Below are positions 38,901-50,701 of a stretch of 64,000 nt of DNA, in pieces. The stretch spans positions 3,281,906-3,345,905 of the forward strand of contig OZ023199.1 of the NCBI GenBank assembly GCA_963995505.1, written 5' to 3'. Below the pieces are notes generated by a model. That model was not told where the DNA came from and searched no databases. It worked only from the letters and a program-made list of their open reading frames with translations. The number at the start of each line of letters is the position of its first letter. The stretch's first letter is position 1. Both the position numbers and the translations under genes were made by a program. Source of the DNA: Hypericum androsaemum. Its lineage: Eukaryota > Streptophyta > Magnoliopsida > Malpighiales > Hypericaceae.

Positions 38901-40923
38901 GAACTTTTGCAGGTCTTTCTGGAAATCAAAGGTGTTGAGCTACCGAATCCGTTCCCTAGGCTCACATATTCCGAGGCAATGAATAGATTTGGGACAGACA
39001 GACCAGATATGAGATCTGATCTCGAGTTAAAAGATGTAATTATCACCTTTCATTTGCTTTTTGCACTTCACAGTACCACAGCAATTTATGACTTTTGAGA
39101 ATACAACAACCATACCCGAGGATTTTGTATGGGCCGTCATTTAGAAGTATATGTGAAGTCAAAAAGCATTGACCTAGTATCTTCACCCATAAGTAGCTAA
39201 CTGTCTTCAGTTAGGATGTCTTTCTCTTTGGAGTTTCTTTATCATTATTCATCTTGTTCAAGACTGAACGTCCTTGTCTGCGTTGCTTCTGGCCAATCTA
39301 AAGCTTTGATTCACTTCTGAACTCTATGCTTTTGGACACAAGCTGTCGTTCTAATAATGTTATTTCTTCATGATGCAGGTCTCTGATATTTTTGTAGAAT
39401 CTCCCTTCAGAGTCTTCTCTGATATCTTGAGTGCCAGGGGTATCATCAAAGTACTGAGTGTGCCTGCTGGTGCAAAAAGTTACTCAAACACGGCTCTCAA
39501 GAAAGGCTATCTTTATAGTGAAGCAATCAAGTCAGGAGCCAAGGGGCTACCTTTTCTTAAGATTTTGGAAAATGGTAATACCGAACTCAGTTCTTTTTCT
39601 TCAAATTGTCTGTGTATTGGTTGATATTGTTTTGACTCTAGAACGGGTTTTACGTAATCCCAGGGGAGATTGAGGGAATTCCGGCACTAGTTTCAAGCTT
39701 GGATGCGATAAAAAAAGAGCAATTTCTTAGACGATGCTCTGCAGGACCTGGTGATCTTATTTTATTCGCAGCGGGTCACCAGACAGCAGTTAACAAGACG
39801 TTGGACAGGCTCAGGTCACTCGTTGCAAATGACCTGGGCTTGATTGACCATGTACGTATGCAACCTTCAGAAGATAAGAATACTCGTATCTATTCTTCTG
39901 CCATTTCCTGATGTGCTTTTGCTTTCTGGAATTCTAGTCCAGGCATGCAATACTATGGGTGACAGATTTTCCAATGTTCGAGTGGAATGATGAGCAACAG
40001 AGGTTCGAGGTATGTGATTCAACATTTATGTACTTATAAACGGTTTCAAGTTTCTCATCATCCTGGCAAATCTGTTTATTGCTTGCCTTCTTCTGCTTGC
40101 TACTCACGTGGAAGTTGGAGTTGTGCCGTTATACTTTTCTCTGTCTGTAACCGGAATTCTGTGGCAGGCCTTGCATCACCCGTTTACTGCGCCTAAACCC
40201 GAAGACATGAATGACCTTTCTTCAGCTCGTGCCCTTGCTTATGACATGGTTTACAATGGCATTGAGGTGCTTTTTCACGCGCCTCTTCTACTTTTGCGAT
40301 CTTGAAACCTGTATATGTCATGTTGTGACTTTACTTCCCAATTTTGTTCTGTCAGATTGGCGGAGGAAGTTTAAGAATATACACACGCGAGGTACAGCAA
40401 AAGGTTTTTGAAATTATTGGCATATCCCCGGAAGAGGTGAGACGACCATTAATTGCTTGCATTCATTTTAGGCTTGTTTTGGTGCAATTTTCTTCGAATT
40501 TCGGTGTTTATGTAAGAATGGAGGTACCAGAAGAAAATGTCAACCATTTAGTATATGTCGATCGTGTTACAAATTACTCGTGCTCCTTTTCTTTCGTGCA
40601 GGCCGAAGCAAAGTTTGGCTATCTTTTGGAGGCACTGGATATGGGTGCCCCTCCCCACGGTCTGGAACTAATCCTTTTTACTCCATTTCGTTGTTGTATA
40701 CCAAAGCTAGTGAACATGCTCGACAAATTTCAATTTCGGTTTTCGTGGTGCAGGCGGCATCGCTTATGGATTGGATAGATTGGTCATGTTGTTGGCTGGA
40801 GCTAATTCTATTAGAGACGTCATAGCTTTCCCGAAGACGACGACTGCTCAATGTGCTCTCACCAAGGCGCCATCGGAAGTCGATCAGCAACAGCTAAAAG
40901 ATCTATCCTTGCAAGCTCTATAG
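35999..40923 (+). CDS. Aspartate-tRNA ligase, chloroplast/mitochondrial (bacterial-type AspRS)
   Basis: Charges tRNA-Asp in organelles. Fifteen exons: 35999-36367, 36515-36658, 36743-36852, 37154-37265, 37371-37442, 38087-38178, 38425-38545, 38913-39035, 39379-39574, 39664-39851, 39938-40009, 40168-40266, 40356-40436, 40602-40659, 40754-40923. All phases agree; product 668 residues. The N-terminus is Ser/Leu/Arg-rich, as for an organelle transit peptide. Next come the OB-fold anticodon domain ([19 protein letters not shown]), class II motif 2 ([14 protein letters not shown]), the bacterial-type GAD insertion (about exons 8-10) and motif 3 ([15 protein letters not shown]). Two in-frame ATGs compete for the start, 35999 and 36047; I took the first. 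It resembles Arabidopsis At4g33760. Confidence 0.95.
37528..37583. repeat. 18-bp unit repeated three times in an AspRS intron
   Basis: GCTAGAAATGAGTCTGGT recurs in tandem, the last copy diverged. Intronic. Confidence 0.8.
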
Positions 40924-41823
40924 CAGCTTTTCATAATTGCTGCTTGCCTGCCCTGCTTTACACAACTTGATCCCATATCTGTTTTTGTATCCAGCATTTG
41001 GCTCCGGTTTTTTGTTTCTGAGGAGCTTATGTATTAATAAGTTTTATCTTTGAAGAAACACTCGAAATCATACCATAAATTAGAATTCTTCTTTAAGAGG
41101 GAAGGAAAGGAACATGTACTTCGTTTGCTTAGGACCCATTTCTCTGAAATTGTATGCTAGATTTGACATGAATAAACTGATAGCTTATCGGTGATGCTCG
41201 GGTACGGTCGTATGCATCTTCTTTTCCAACAATATCGACTAATTCAGACCCGATCTACGGAAATTTAATCCAAAATATTTATGAACCAACGTGTCTAAAC
41301 CAACAAAACTGTATAAATATCATGCACATTTTCTGTCCTACGAACATTTTCTGTCCTACGATCAGAAATGTGAAAATTCGCTTATTCTGCAGATGCGAAA
41401 ATCTAGCTTCTGCAGATTTTAGAGTGGAGGTACTACTACGGATGCATACACATGCTTGCTAAGTTCATTTGACAGAGAAAAGTGAGAAGAAGTCATGCCC
41501 TTTCTTATGAATCTAATTCCTGAATTCAGTTTCCGTTCAATCATGAACTTTCGGAATGCGGAATGCTCGATCTGCACCGTGTTACATAGAGAACGAACAC
41601 GAAAGAGAGTTTGTATAGCTCGTTGGAAAACCAGAGCAGCAAATAATGCCTGATGCAAATGGAAACACAAGCTCGCCATTGATCGAGATACGAGTGAAAA
41701 GTGAAAGAAAAATGCCATAATTTTGTCTGTATGATAAACAACAGCTGCCGAACCTAACGGAAGGCAAGCGAATGGCTATATATATGTATCGAATGGCTTT
41801 CGAGATGTCAGAAGGAAGTACTT
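40924..41823. other. Intergenic region between AspRS and AE7 copy B
   Basis: No gene seen. Both genes end here. The part from about 41615 to 41823 is paralogous to 32820-33051. A 24-bp string TGTATAAATATCATGCACAT at about 41310 also occurs upstream of the MADS-box gene at about 45284. Confidence 0.5.
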
Positions 41824-43225
41824 CTATGCATCATATGATGGAGCCAAGCATTGATCAAGCAGGCGGACAAGAACTGGGTTCTCAAGTCCACTGAGCACTC
41901 TATCTTTGTCGTTCAGTTGTTTATTAACTGCAGGCAGAAAATAGTTAAGAGCAGATGATTAAATTGTACAACTTTTAATGGCAGAACAAGAGGGCTGGCT
42001 TCAAACAACTGAATGAAACAGTAGTCTAACTTGCTCGAAACCAAACCGGCGGGTTTACCTGCAGCTTCGGTTAAATGTGATCCGGGTGCCAACCTTATAT
42101 CCACCTGAAAGTAACAAAAACCGGAATAAGCGAAACAGGGACAATGCACTTAGATGCATCGTCACAAATACAGATACTCCAAAACCAGTCAACTGATTAA
42201 GCAGTGCAGCCGTATCCTGAATCCGTAGCTTGCGCCAATCCGAGCGCTTTCCACACGTATTTCACAGACTACAAAGTTATATCTTGCAGCTCAAATGAAA
42301 ACACAATCCAAAGAGTCAAACACACAAACAAGACTACTATAAAGCATGCGACACGCTATATATGTGACTCGGTCAGATTTACATTTCACACTTTCTGTAA
42401 CTATAATCCGCATTGGCAACACAATTCGTTTTGCTAGACCATAATCCAATAATTTTGTTACTGAACGTATTCGTTTTGCTGCAGAAATGACAATTTTACA
42501 ACAGAAACCAAATAACAAACAGAAATTGAAGCTCATACCTTATAGCGAGAAGGAAGACTTCTCATAAGCTTCGCTCTCAAGCAAAGACCGATAAAATTTG
42601 GCACCTCACAATATTCAACCGTTGGTTTATAAGTCACCCTGAAAAAAAAAACCATCAGACTCTGGATCTGCAGACGGCATGTTCCGAGTAACTCGAACCC
42701 GAAACCGAAAAATTACACTTTGTCAGTCATCACCTGACATAACTATGTTCATCATCTACTTCAATTGCATCCTCTGTTATCACTTTGAGCTCTTCCAGAG
42801 TATAAGGGTGCTCTGGATCCCTAATGTCTCTGAGATGGCCTGCAATTATCGAGGAAATTCACGATGAAGCGTACGAAAAAAGAATGTTGATTGACAAGGA
42901 ACCAAAGCATTCCATGAGTAATGGCCTCATCCCGCGTACGACTTGTAACGCCACTTGATCCGACCGACTGTCCCCATTAACACGCATCTCGAAAAATTTT
43001 CCAGGCACCCACAATGTGTGTAACTAGCAAGTGGGATATAGAATCAAAACATATCATAACACGAAAAGAAAACCCGAAAAGAGTACCAAAAACTTCTCGT
43101 TGGTTTATGGGCTCCGCGACGAGCTCATCAACAGCAGCAGAAGGAGAAGCAGCATCACTCGACGTGCCCAAAACCCGCTGCCTCTTATAAACAACTGGGT
43201 TCGGATTAACCAGACCAGAAATCAT
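41824..43225 (-). CDS. MIP18 family protein AE7-like, copy B (diverged duplicate)
   Basis: Duplicate of the gene at 33052-34844 with the same five-exon structure: 43087-43225, 42734-42839, 42539-42638, 42059-42104, 41824-41927. The frame is intact and gives 164 residues. It starts MISGLVNPNPVVYKRQR and keeps [20 protein letters not shown]. The normally invariant region FTPTVEHCSMATVIGL reads YKPTVEYCEVPNFIGL here: Cys remains but the neighbouring H, S and M are replaced. The C-terminus is also changed (RVLSGLENPVLVRLLDQCLA). Introns are shorter than in copy A. This pattern suggests relaxed constraint or a new role after duplication; expression is unknown. Confidence 0.9.
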
Positions 43226-43653
43226 CTCCTCTCTTTCCTGCTTCCCGCTTCTACGCAGTTGGCGGGTAGAATAACAACAGATACAATTAATTCTCACCCT
43301 TTAAAATAGAAAAATTTTGTTTGAGAATATAACAAAGCCCTCCAGAGCTCCGATCAATTCGCCTAAATTTTTCAGTTTTTTTTTTTTACAGGAAAGCGCT
43401 AACCTTGAAAGGGGATGATCGCTGGGTTGCACCGGTGGGGAGAGTAGGACGTGGAGAGGGAGAGGGATACTAGTTGACGCTTTTTATTTGGTTTATTGGA
43501 GTGTTATAGGGATACGATTAATTCAAGTACGAGTAGGATAAATTGAACCCGAGAATTTGTTTTATGGTTTAGAAAGCCGGTATCGTTAGGAGACTTGCGC
43601 GTTCGTAGAACACGAAGTTGGAGAAGTTGATGCATGTAAAACACGCGACTGGC

Positions 43654-43670
43654 CACGTGAGCGTCACGTG
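43654..43670. promoter_or_regulatory. Paired G-box in the duplicated promoter
   Basis: CACGTGAGCGTCACGTG has the same spacing as the pair at 35935-35951, with one spacer difference. Confidence 0.7.
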
Positions 43671-45314
43671 CTTAAATCCTGGCCCAAAACCCTCCGAAAC
43701 AAGCCTTGAACTTTCTCGTTAGTGCTCGTCTGGTTACTTGGGAGAAAAGTAGTTGTATTTTGAAATTAATTGTATAAGTAATGAAAAATTACAATAAGTT
43801 ACTACTTACTAATTACACTCTCTTGTCTAATGAAGATTTTTGACAAAAGATTGGATATAATTAGAAAAAATTGGAAAGTAAATTTGGTTATTTTTTAGTG
43901 AATTTGAAAAATCATAACGTAACCATTCAAAATGCTATATCTAATTTGTCAATTACAATCTCCTAACCCTTTTTAAATTTAAACCTTATATTCTCTTGTT
44001 CAAATTTAGATTTTGACGACATTTTTGTTGTTGCTGCTAATATGCATATAGTAAATGAAATATAAGTACAATACGTGTTTTTAAGCTATATATATATTTT
44101 TCCTTGCTAATAATTGTATTTTTTAAATTATGTATACATGTATAATTCACATATTATACGTTCGGTGATTAACTAAGCTATCCAACGACATTTTTTACGA
44201 GAATAATTTTTTGCAAAGATTAAAACTTAGTGTTGCTCGAGATGAGCAACAACGTTATCCCGCAGATGGGTTGCGGAGAAGAAAAAGGAGCATTGTATTT
44301 TTCTTTTTGTAATCTTTGGTCGCATTTCTTACTCCACCTCTTTTGTGAGATTTTAATTTTTTTTCTCTTTTAGGTGTACAAAATTTATATTGTATTACTG
44401 TATCCTTGTTAATTTGGAGCAATAATATATTTACTTACAATAAAAAGTAGAAGCAAAACAATAGCAATAATACGTGAATCCAAAGTAAACCACGAATCGG
44501 TACATCATCGCGAGACTCTAAATATAAAAGGATGTCTTGTTTTCAAAATACGTAGTAAAATTAGATCAAATCAACCATTCTTTTGACATGTGAGAGGATG
44601 GAAGTTACTTGTTGTATTTTCCTATGCAAATTTGAACGGGTTAATTACTTATAAATTTTCCTACCAAAAAAAGATAATCACATAAATGGAAGAATATCAC
44701 AATTGATTAGTGTGACTATTTAATTGCATCGTCGGGGTAGAAACATCGGTAACGAAACTTTCCCATCAAGTGGCCAGTAAACAATCGGGTTGCTTTGATA
44801 TTGACTATTATTGGACAAAACAATTTTCGATAAAATACTCAAAAATTCTTGATATTTAGAAAAATTAACGTGTCGAGACATTCTAATATTGATTAGTCCT
44901 AACGTAAGCCTCAACCTAACGCGCAACTATATGTCATACAAATCTTAATTTATTCAATTGATTTTTCGCAAATCCTCAGCAGGAAATATCAACTTCTTTT
45001 GTGGCAATACATCTAATACAGATCACAAGGCCAAAGAAATTGTAACCGCGTATTTTATTAATCAATCTCCCAAACAGGGATGAAAATGTGGTCAACTTTA
45101 CAAACTTGGCCAATATACATTGTATTTGGTATTTAGTAAATGATTGGCAATTGATTGATCAACGTGGAGTTCTAATAAGAAGCAATACTAATTTCATGAC
45201 AAAAAAAAGTAGAACTAATGAAATCATATAATAGGAAATCAGTGGAAATTGGTAGGTAAGTAATTAGGGGTCACCAACAAATCTGTATAAATATCATGCA
45301 CATTTTCCCCTCTA

Positions 45315-45322
45315 CTATATAC
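45315..45322 (+). promoter_or_regulatory. TATA-like element of the MADS-box gene
   Basis: CTATATACC lies about 115 bp upstream of the start codon, a plausible distance for a plant TATA box plus a short leader. A second candidate, TATAAATA, is at about 45285. Confidence 0.45.
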
Positions 45323-45430
45323 CATTTCGAACACCAACCTAAAAAAAAACATATTTTCGTCCATGAAGCTCTGAAGTAGGCTATAAAATCCGCTATATCG
45401 CTGCATCTAGAACCCAATAACTATTTTCCG

Positions 45431-46702
45431 ATGTCGAGAAAGAGTTATGGCCGGCAAAGGGTCGAGATGGCCAAAATGAAGAAGGAGAGCAATCTCCAAG
45501 TGACGTTCTCCAAGCGTCGGGCTGGTCTCTTTAAGAAAGCCAGTGAACTTTGCACTCTCACAGGCGCCGAGGTTGCCATCCTCGTGTTCTCCCCCGGGAA
45601 GAAGGCGTTCTCCTTCGGGCATCCCGGAGTTGCACCGGTGATTGATCGTTTCCTTTTTGAGGCGAATAATAGTGCTCCGGAGGCATCAGATCCCATGAAA
45701 CATTTTATTGAGGCTTACCGGAATGAGAACGTCCGAGACCTTAACATGCGACTCTCTCAAGTACGTACATTCATAATTATAATTTATAATCTTGTAAATA
45801 AAATAATATTTTTAGACAATTTTTTCATAATTTTTTTTTTCTAGAATGTAACAAATATTGGAAAATAAAGAGAAAAAATATACAGAAAAATATATTTTCC
45901 AATGAAACGGCAGAGCATGGATCGATATTTTTTTTGTATAAATGAACTTCTAATATATGCCAGTTAGCGGTTACAATTTAATTTATGTTGCACTGATTTT
46001 TTATTTTTTGAAAAGTAAAAGAATTATATTACTCTAAAATACATCATATACAAGTACATCTTTAACTGATGCAAACGACAAGCAGCCTGAATTTGTTTTC
46101 GTTTAATCTAAGTTGGGAATTTCTCCTCAAACAATCTAACACATATGTATTAATCATCAGGCGCTGAAATCCAGTTTAGATCTACTTAATAAGATTATGA
46201 TAACACGAACCGACTTGCTCACAAAAGATCACGTTGTTGGTATTTTAATATGGTTTTGTTGACTTTGAAAATATTAAATATTCTACTTGCCCGAAAAAAT
46301 CGTAAGGTGCTTCACGAGCTTGAAATAGAGAAAAAGAAGGGAGAAGAACTTATAAGGATGAGAAAATTAGCCAACAATCAGGGTCTCAACTGGTGGGAGT
46401 CCCCCGTTGAGGAGCTCACTCTTCCTCAACTAGAACAATTGAAGGCCTCCTTAGAAGAATTGAAGAAAGACGTCTCAGTACAAAAGGAGAATCTCAATAT
46501 CCTTCAAGCATCTTATCATTTACCACTACCGCCGCCGCTACCACCAACAACACATTGTGCCTCTAGTTCTGCTAATGTTAATGTTTGCTTCTCCCAACCA
46601 TTCAATCTTAATTTTCCTTATTTGGAGCAGAATTTTAGTGTTGGGACCAATACTACCGGCGTGAATGATACCGGATTTTCGACAGGGTATTATATGAAGT
46701 AG
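45431..46702 (+). CDS. Type I (M-alpha) MADS-box transcription factor, AGL62-like
   Basis: DNA-binding regulator of the M-alpha class, whose members act mainly in female gametophyte and endosperm. Exon 1 (45431-45760) holds the whole MADS domain: [40 protein letters not shown], then [20 protein letters not shown], the latter typical of AGL62 and AGL61. Exon 2 (46307-46702) starts after CGTAAG and gives a coiled-coil region ([20 protein letters not shown]), the [20 protein letters not shown] motif and a Pro-rich, Asn-rich C-terminus; 241 residues in total. M-alpha genes are often intronless, so an intron between MADS domain and coiled coil is slightly unusual. The exon 2 start was chosen by family alignment and phase; an earlier acceptor at 46161 runs into a stop. 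Confidence 0.9.
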
Positions 46703-47234
46703 CCCGTTGATCGGGATGTTGTATCTTGTTAGAAACTCTGTATTTAATAAAAATCTTGAAATTTAGTATTAATACCTTGCAAATAGATGATAATAGTTGG
46801 AATAGATTGGAAAGAATTTTGGATGAATAAGGGACAATTACAAATATTTTTTAGAAAAGTAAATAATTTTTTCATGTTTTAAAGTTTTTTCTTTTACTAT
46901 GTATGAATGTTGTCTATTTCAAAATGTTCTCTCAAAATTTTTTTAGTGAGTTAACGATTGCACGAACTTGACTTTATTCTCGTGTCATAAAATGGGGATT
47001 CATATAATAACAACTAGCAAATACGCATGCGCGATACGAGTGCTGTTTTGTTTCAAAATCCGTAAAATATATAGTTTATTAATTTTTTTTAAGCTCTACA
47101 TGAATAAGATGCTCTCTTACATATTTAATTACACTATTTTCTTTTTTGATTTACCTAAGATGTCATAAAAACTTCTTTATCCACAATATTTTTTTTAATT
47201 ATTTTTACTTTATCACCAACATTACCTCTCTTGA
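46703..47234. other. AT-rich 3' flank of the MADS-box gene
   Basis: No gene or structured element recognised. Confidence 0.5.
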
Positions 47235-47690
47235 CTAACACCTTATTGTTCTTGCTTCAAACACCTCTTGAAAGGGCAACATACAACTACCCATGACTGA
47301 AGACATGTTCGGGAACATACTAACCATTCGATCATTTAACTTCTCGACATGCTCATTCAATGGTGGAATCAATGTCCTGTTAGCTAAATAATCTCAATCC
47401 TTAGAATTATAGGCCAAGTTGGGAAAGATAGCGTTTATCAATTGAGACACTAAATCTTCGTCAGTCCAGGGCATGACCATATCATCTCGAATCTTTATCA
47501 TGTCATTTGCCAAAGAAGGTTCATGCCCATTCACAAAAGCGAATAAAAAAATCTAATCAAGACATGTTGTTTACTGCACGCATATTCGTCTTCAGATGAA
47601 GAACCTCTACTTTTCTCCACAAAGGTGACCTAATGAGACACCAATCGACAATTTGCCCCCTTGTAGCTTTTAGTCCAACTGGCAAAACAT
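47235..47690 (-). pseudogene. PIF1-like helicase remnant (Helitron Rep/Hel C-terminus)
   Basis: On the minus strand, broken frames read SPLWRKVEVLHLKTNMR, then remnants of the following helicase region, and finally PEHVFSHG-stop-LYVALSRGV. These match the last conserved motifs of Helitron/PIF1 helicases (VLHL..NMR and FSHGQLYVALSR). Stops and an internal deletion are visible, so it is non-functional. Helitron termini (TC start, CTRR hairpin end) were not located. Confidence 0.75.
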
Positions 47691-47789
47691 GGCGAAGGAG
47701 TTTCTCAAGAAGTAGCAGATTCATAATTTCAGAAGAGAAAAAAGGAAATATAGAGATTTAAAATTCCTCATAAGAGCAGGGGCATTTCA

Positions 47790-48070
47790 GGAATTTTGTA
47801 AAATTAGTGAATAAGGTTTTCACTGTGGGGGGCTTGGGCCGCCGCCATGAAGCCGACCATCGGAGTGACCACTGTTGCCCTGACCAGAGAAGGACTGCCC
47901 AGCTTGCGCACCACCGCTGCGACGCACCATCTTCCCCATCGCATATCTTCGGGCCGCTGTCCCAGGAAGAGAAGGGAGAGGAGTTACAGAGAGAAAGGGA
48001 TCCAAATCTTGCCGCCGCCATTAAAGGGGAGTCCGAGGTCTCGTGCGGCCGCTCACGCTTACCGTTTACG
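47790..48070. other. GC-rich, coding-like island next to the Helitron remnant, identity unknown
   Basis: A 280-bp GC-rich patch in AT-rich surroundings carries open frames on both strands. On the minus strand an ATG at about 48022 opens MAAARFGSLSLCNSSPFSSW. I do not recognise the product. Position beside a helicase relic fits a gene fragment captured by a Helitron, but that is inference. Confidence 0.4.
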
Positions 48071-48179
48071 TGGAAGATAATTTTGACATTTTTACGGCGT
48101 GATACCAAACTACCTAAAAATGAGTTTTCTTTTATTATAGTAAGATATATGCCACTCATATTTGTAAGGCATTGATAAA

Positions 48180-49025
48180 ACTATCTTTTTAAGATTAATT
48201 TGTTGTATGAAAATGATAAAGGTTAAATTCAAATATACCCTTAAGGAAATATTTTTCCAATGAAAAAAACTGAAGAATTAGAGTGTAGAATAATTTTCTA
48301 TGACATAATGTAAGAATTTATCGAAAAAAGGTCTTCTAGTTATTTTTTTAAGGAATCTCATTGTTTCGATAGAAAATATTTTATTAGCGAAAAAAACAAA
48401 TCCTTTGAAGGAAGCTTTAAGTTGAAATTCCCTCCCCTACTATGAAGCATAGTTTTAAAAAAATACCCGGGGAACGACCCGTTTTGCTCTCCATGTAGCG
48501 GTTTGATCCGTCTAACTGGTTAGATTGTCAATCGGACCGAATATTTTTTCTTATATACTTCTAATTTTTTAGAAATACATGTATGTATATATTATATAAG
48601 ACGGCTTTGCAGGAATTAAAACATTCTAGTGACTTTTAGTTTATTTTCAATTCTCACTTTTCTTTCCAACGAAAGACACCTTCTCTCTCTTTTATTAATT
48701 AATTATTTCCTAATCTCTCACACTTACTAATCTTAATTAACCTCTCCCCATTTCCACCAAATAGAAACAAACTGCACTCCATCTAGCCCCTCCCTCATCA
48801 TTTCTTTTCCCTCTTTTCTTTTCTTTTTTCCTTTCTTTTCGTCCTTCGTCATTCATTTGTTGTGGCTTCCTTAGATCTGCAAAGTCCAAGGTTAATATTC
48901 TTCCACTCCCTGTTTGGTTGTCTCAACGTTCAACCAAAGCTCCCGTGCGAAGCACTGAAGCAGCTTCACCGATACCACCAATGTCACGTCATTCCTCGAT
49001 AAGCGAACGCGTAGAGAATCAAAGA
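48180..49025. other. Intergenic, AT-rich
   Basis: No gene seen. Pyrimidine-rich sequence at 48660-48870. A short stretch at 48450-48540 (GACCCGTTTTGC, CGGTTTGATCCG) may be part of an old hAT-like miniature element. Confidence 0.35.
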
Positions 49026-49292
49026 TCAAGTTCCATCGCCTCCAAATCCCCAGTTCTTCTTTGTTTTTGAGTTTAGGGTTGGGAAAATTGGAAAGAATTG
49101 GGAGAAATCAAGAGAGTTCTTGCTGACCTCCTCCTCCAACGTGGAGACGCCGGCCGCCGCGTCGGAATTCTGCGTCACCACTACCTCCTCCTCCTCGTAT
49201 GCAGCTGGCGGAAGTGCCGTGGGAGAGGACGACGCCGTCTCCTGGAACTCGTCCGCGAACCCTACGCTAATTAGCCTCGTCCTCTTAAACAC
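49026..49292 (-). CDS. Unrecognised 88-residue open frame or exon fragment
   Basis: GC-rich open frame in an AT-rich gap. The translation has SVGFADEFQETASSSPTALP followed by an acidic AYEEEEVVVTQNSDAAAG stretch. A possible splice donor follows GAGGAG near 49125, so the N-terminal 55 residues could be one exon. I recognise no family. It could be a captured or orphan exon; no further exon was found on either side. Confidence 0.25.
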   Translation of the reverse strand: MFKRTRLISVGFADEFQETASSSPTALPPAAYEEEEVVVTQNSDAAAGVSTLEEEVSKNSLDFSQFFPIFPTLNSKTKKNWGFGGDGT

Positions 49293-50390
49293 ATGATTTA
49301 ATTAAAAGAATAGTTTAGACATTTCTATGGTGTCGGACAAAAAAAAAAGAGATTTACATTATTATAGTAAGATGATCCATGTGATTAATTTATTTTGATA
49401 CGATATTAAATACAAAATGTTAGAACGATAATAAATGCAATTACAATGTTTTTTAACATTTCTTTAAAATTTTAAAAAATATTAAAGCTCTTTATTTCAT
49501 GATGGTCACACTCGGGGAAGTTGCAACATCGAGATCTATTGCTGCTTTTTGGACTCATTATAGTCGTCCCATGCTAAATTACAGTAGCACATTGTTTCTC
49601 TTTCGTAAATGTAATTACGTCTCCCGTATAGTTCGTGACGAATTTTTTTATTGAGTGCAGTCGTTGTGTTGAGTAATATAATTGTCCACTTATAAAAAAT
49701 TCTCATTTCACAAACCAAGCATAGAACTTCCCTCATTCACGTGTATAGAAAAAAAAAATCAATTGCAACTATCCTAGAAGTTGCTTATGTTGTCAATGGA
49801 TATGGACATATGGTTAGTAAGTAATTTGGAAGTTTTGGATTCAAGTTTAATGAATGTAAAAAAATATTATTAGAATCATCTTTAAAATATAGTTTTTGAA
49901 AGTGTTCGATTCAGAATATTCAACTGTCTCCATTACCAAGACAATAATTAACTAAAAGGGAGAATTTTTTGATGGTTGCCCAAAAGACACAGTCGACCAT
50001 TAGAAATTCGACTCCGAAAACAAATAGATGTAACTTTAAGATGTAACTAATTAAGATCGAGGAGGGAGGGAGAGGGCGAAAGTCATTTCCAATTTCATGT
50101 ATTTTAATTTGTTCACTTATAAAAAATAGCACTGCTTGATTAAATCGTTCAGATTCATTTGCATATCCATTATTTGAATTTTGAGATTTATTTATAACTA
50201 TAAGACATCCTATTATATAAAATGAATTATTCATGGATTTCATTTGTAACTTTTAGCTTATATAGATGCACCTAACATTATTTTAATTTAATCAAAATGT
50301 ATCAAATTCGAATAATTTAAAATACAACAATATTAAATATTTATCCAACCAACTTCACAACTTTTTACACCCCACTTCTAGTTGACAATT
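49293..50390. other. Intergenic, AT-rich
   Basis: No gene, repeat or regulatory structure recognised. Confidence 0.4.
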
Positions 50391-50701
50391 TCCGTGCAGA
50401 CTATATCAAGAATTCCCGAAATGTCCCTGTAACCGCCAAACCCAAGCTCCACTATAGATCATAAACATCTAAACCCACGCACCCCTTGCCCATTCAAAAA
50501 TCACCGAAAGCTATTCCCCGCGCTCTTTCTTCTCCAAGAGCTCCTCTCCTCCAAGGTTAATTATCTACTCCTCATTCTCCCTAATTCATCAAGCTTCAAA
50601 TTAATCTCTCTTCATCTACTAATTAATCCAATGTAAAGTAGATTTATCTTGGAGCGAGAGCACCTCCCCTCTCCCCTCTCGCTAAGGCAAAACTATCTCT
50701 T

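Larger units (their letters stand above)
43226..45430. other. Intergenic region with an orphan copy of the AE7/AspRS promoter
   Basis: The segment around 43640-43710 matches the region just upstream of the synthetase, including the paired G-boxes at 43654-43659 and 43665-43670 and the following AAACCCT. No synthetase exon follows. The remainder (43720-45300) is AT-rich and I saw no gene. Confidence 0.6.

Noticed and set aside
46161..46260. Possible middle exon of the MADS-box gene ([13 protein letters not shown])
   Set aside because: In the required phase it hits a stop before any donor, and the family sequence continues directly at 46307.
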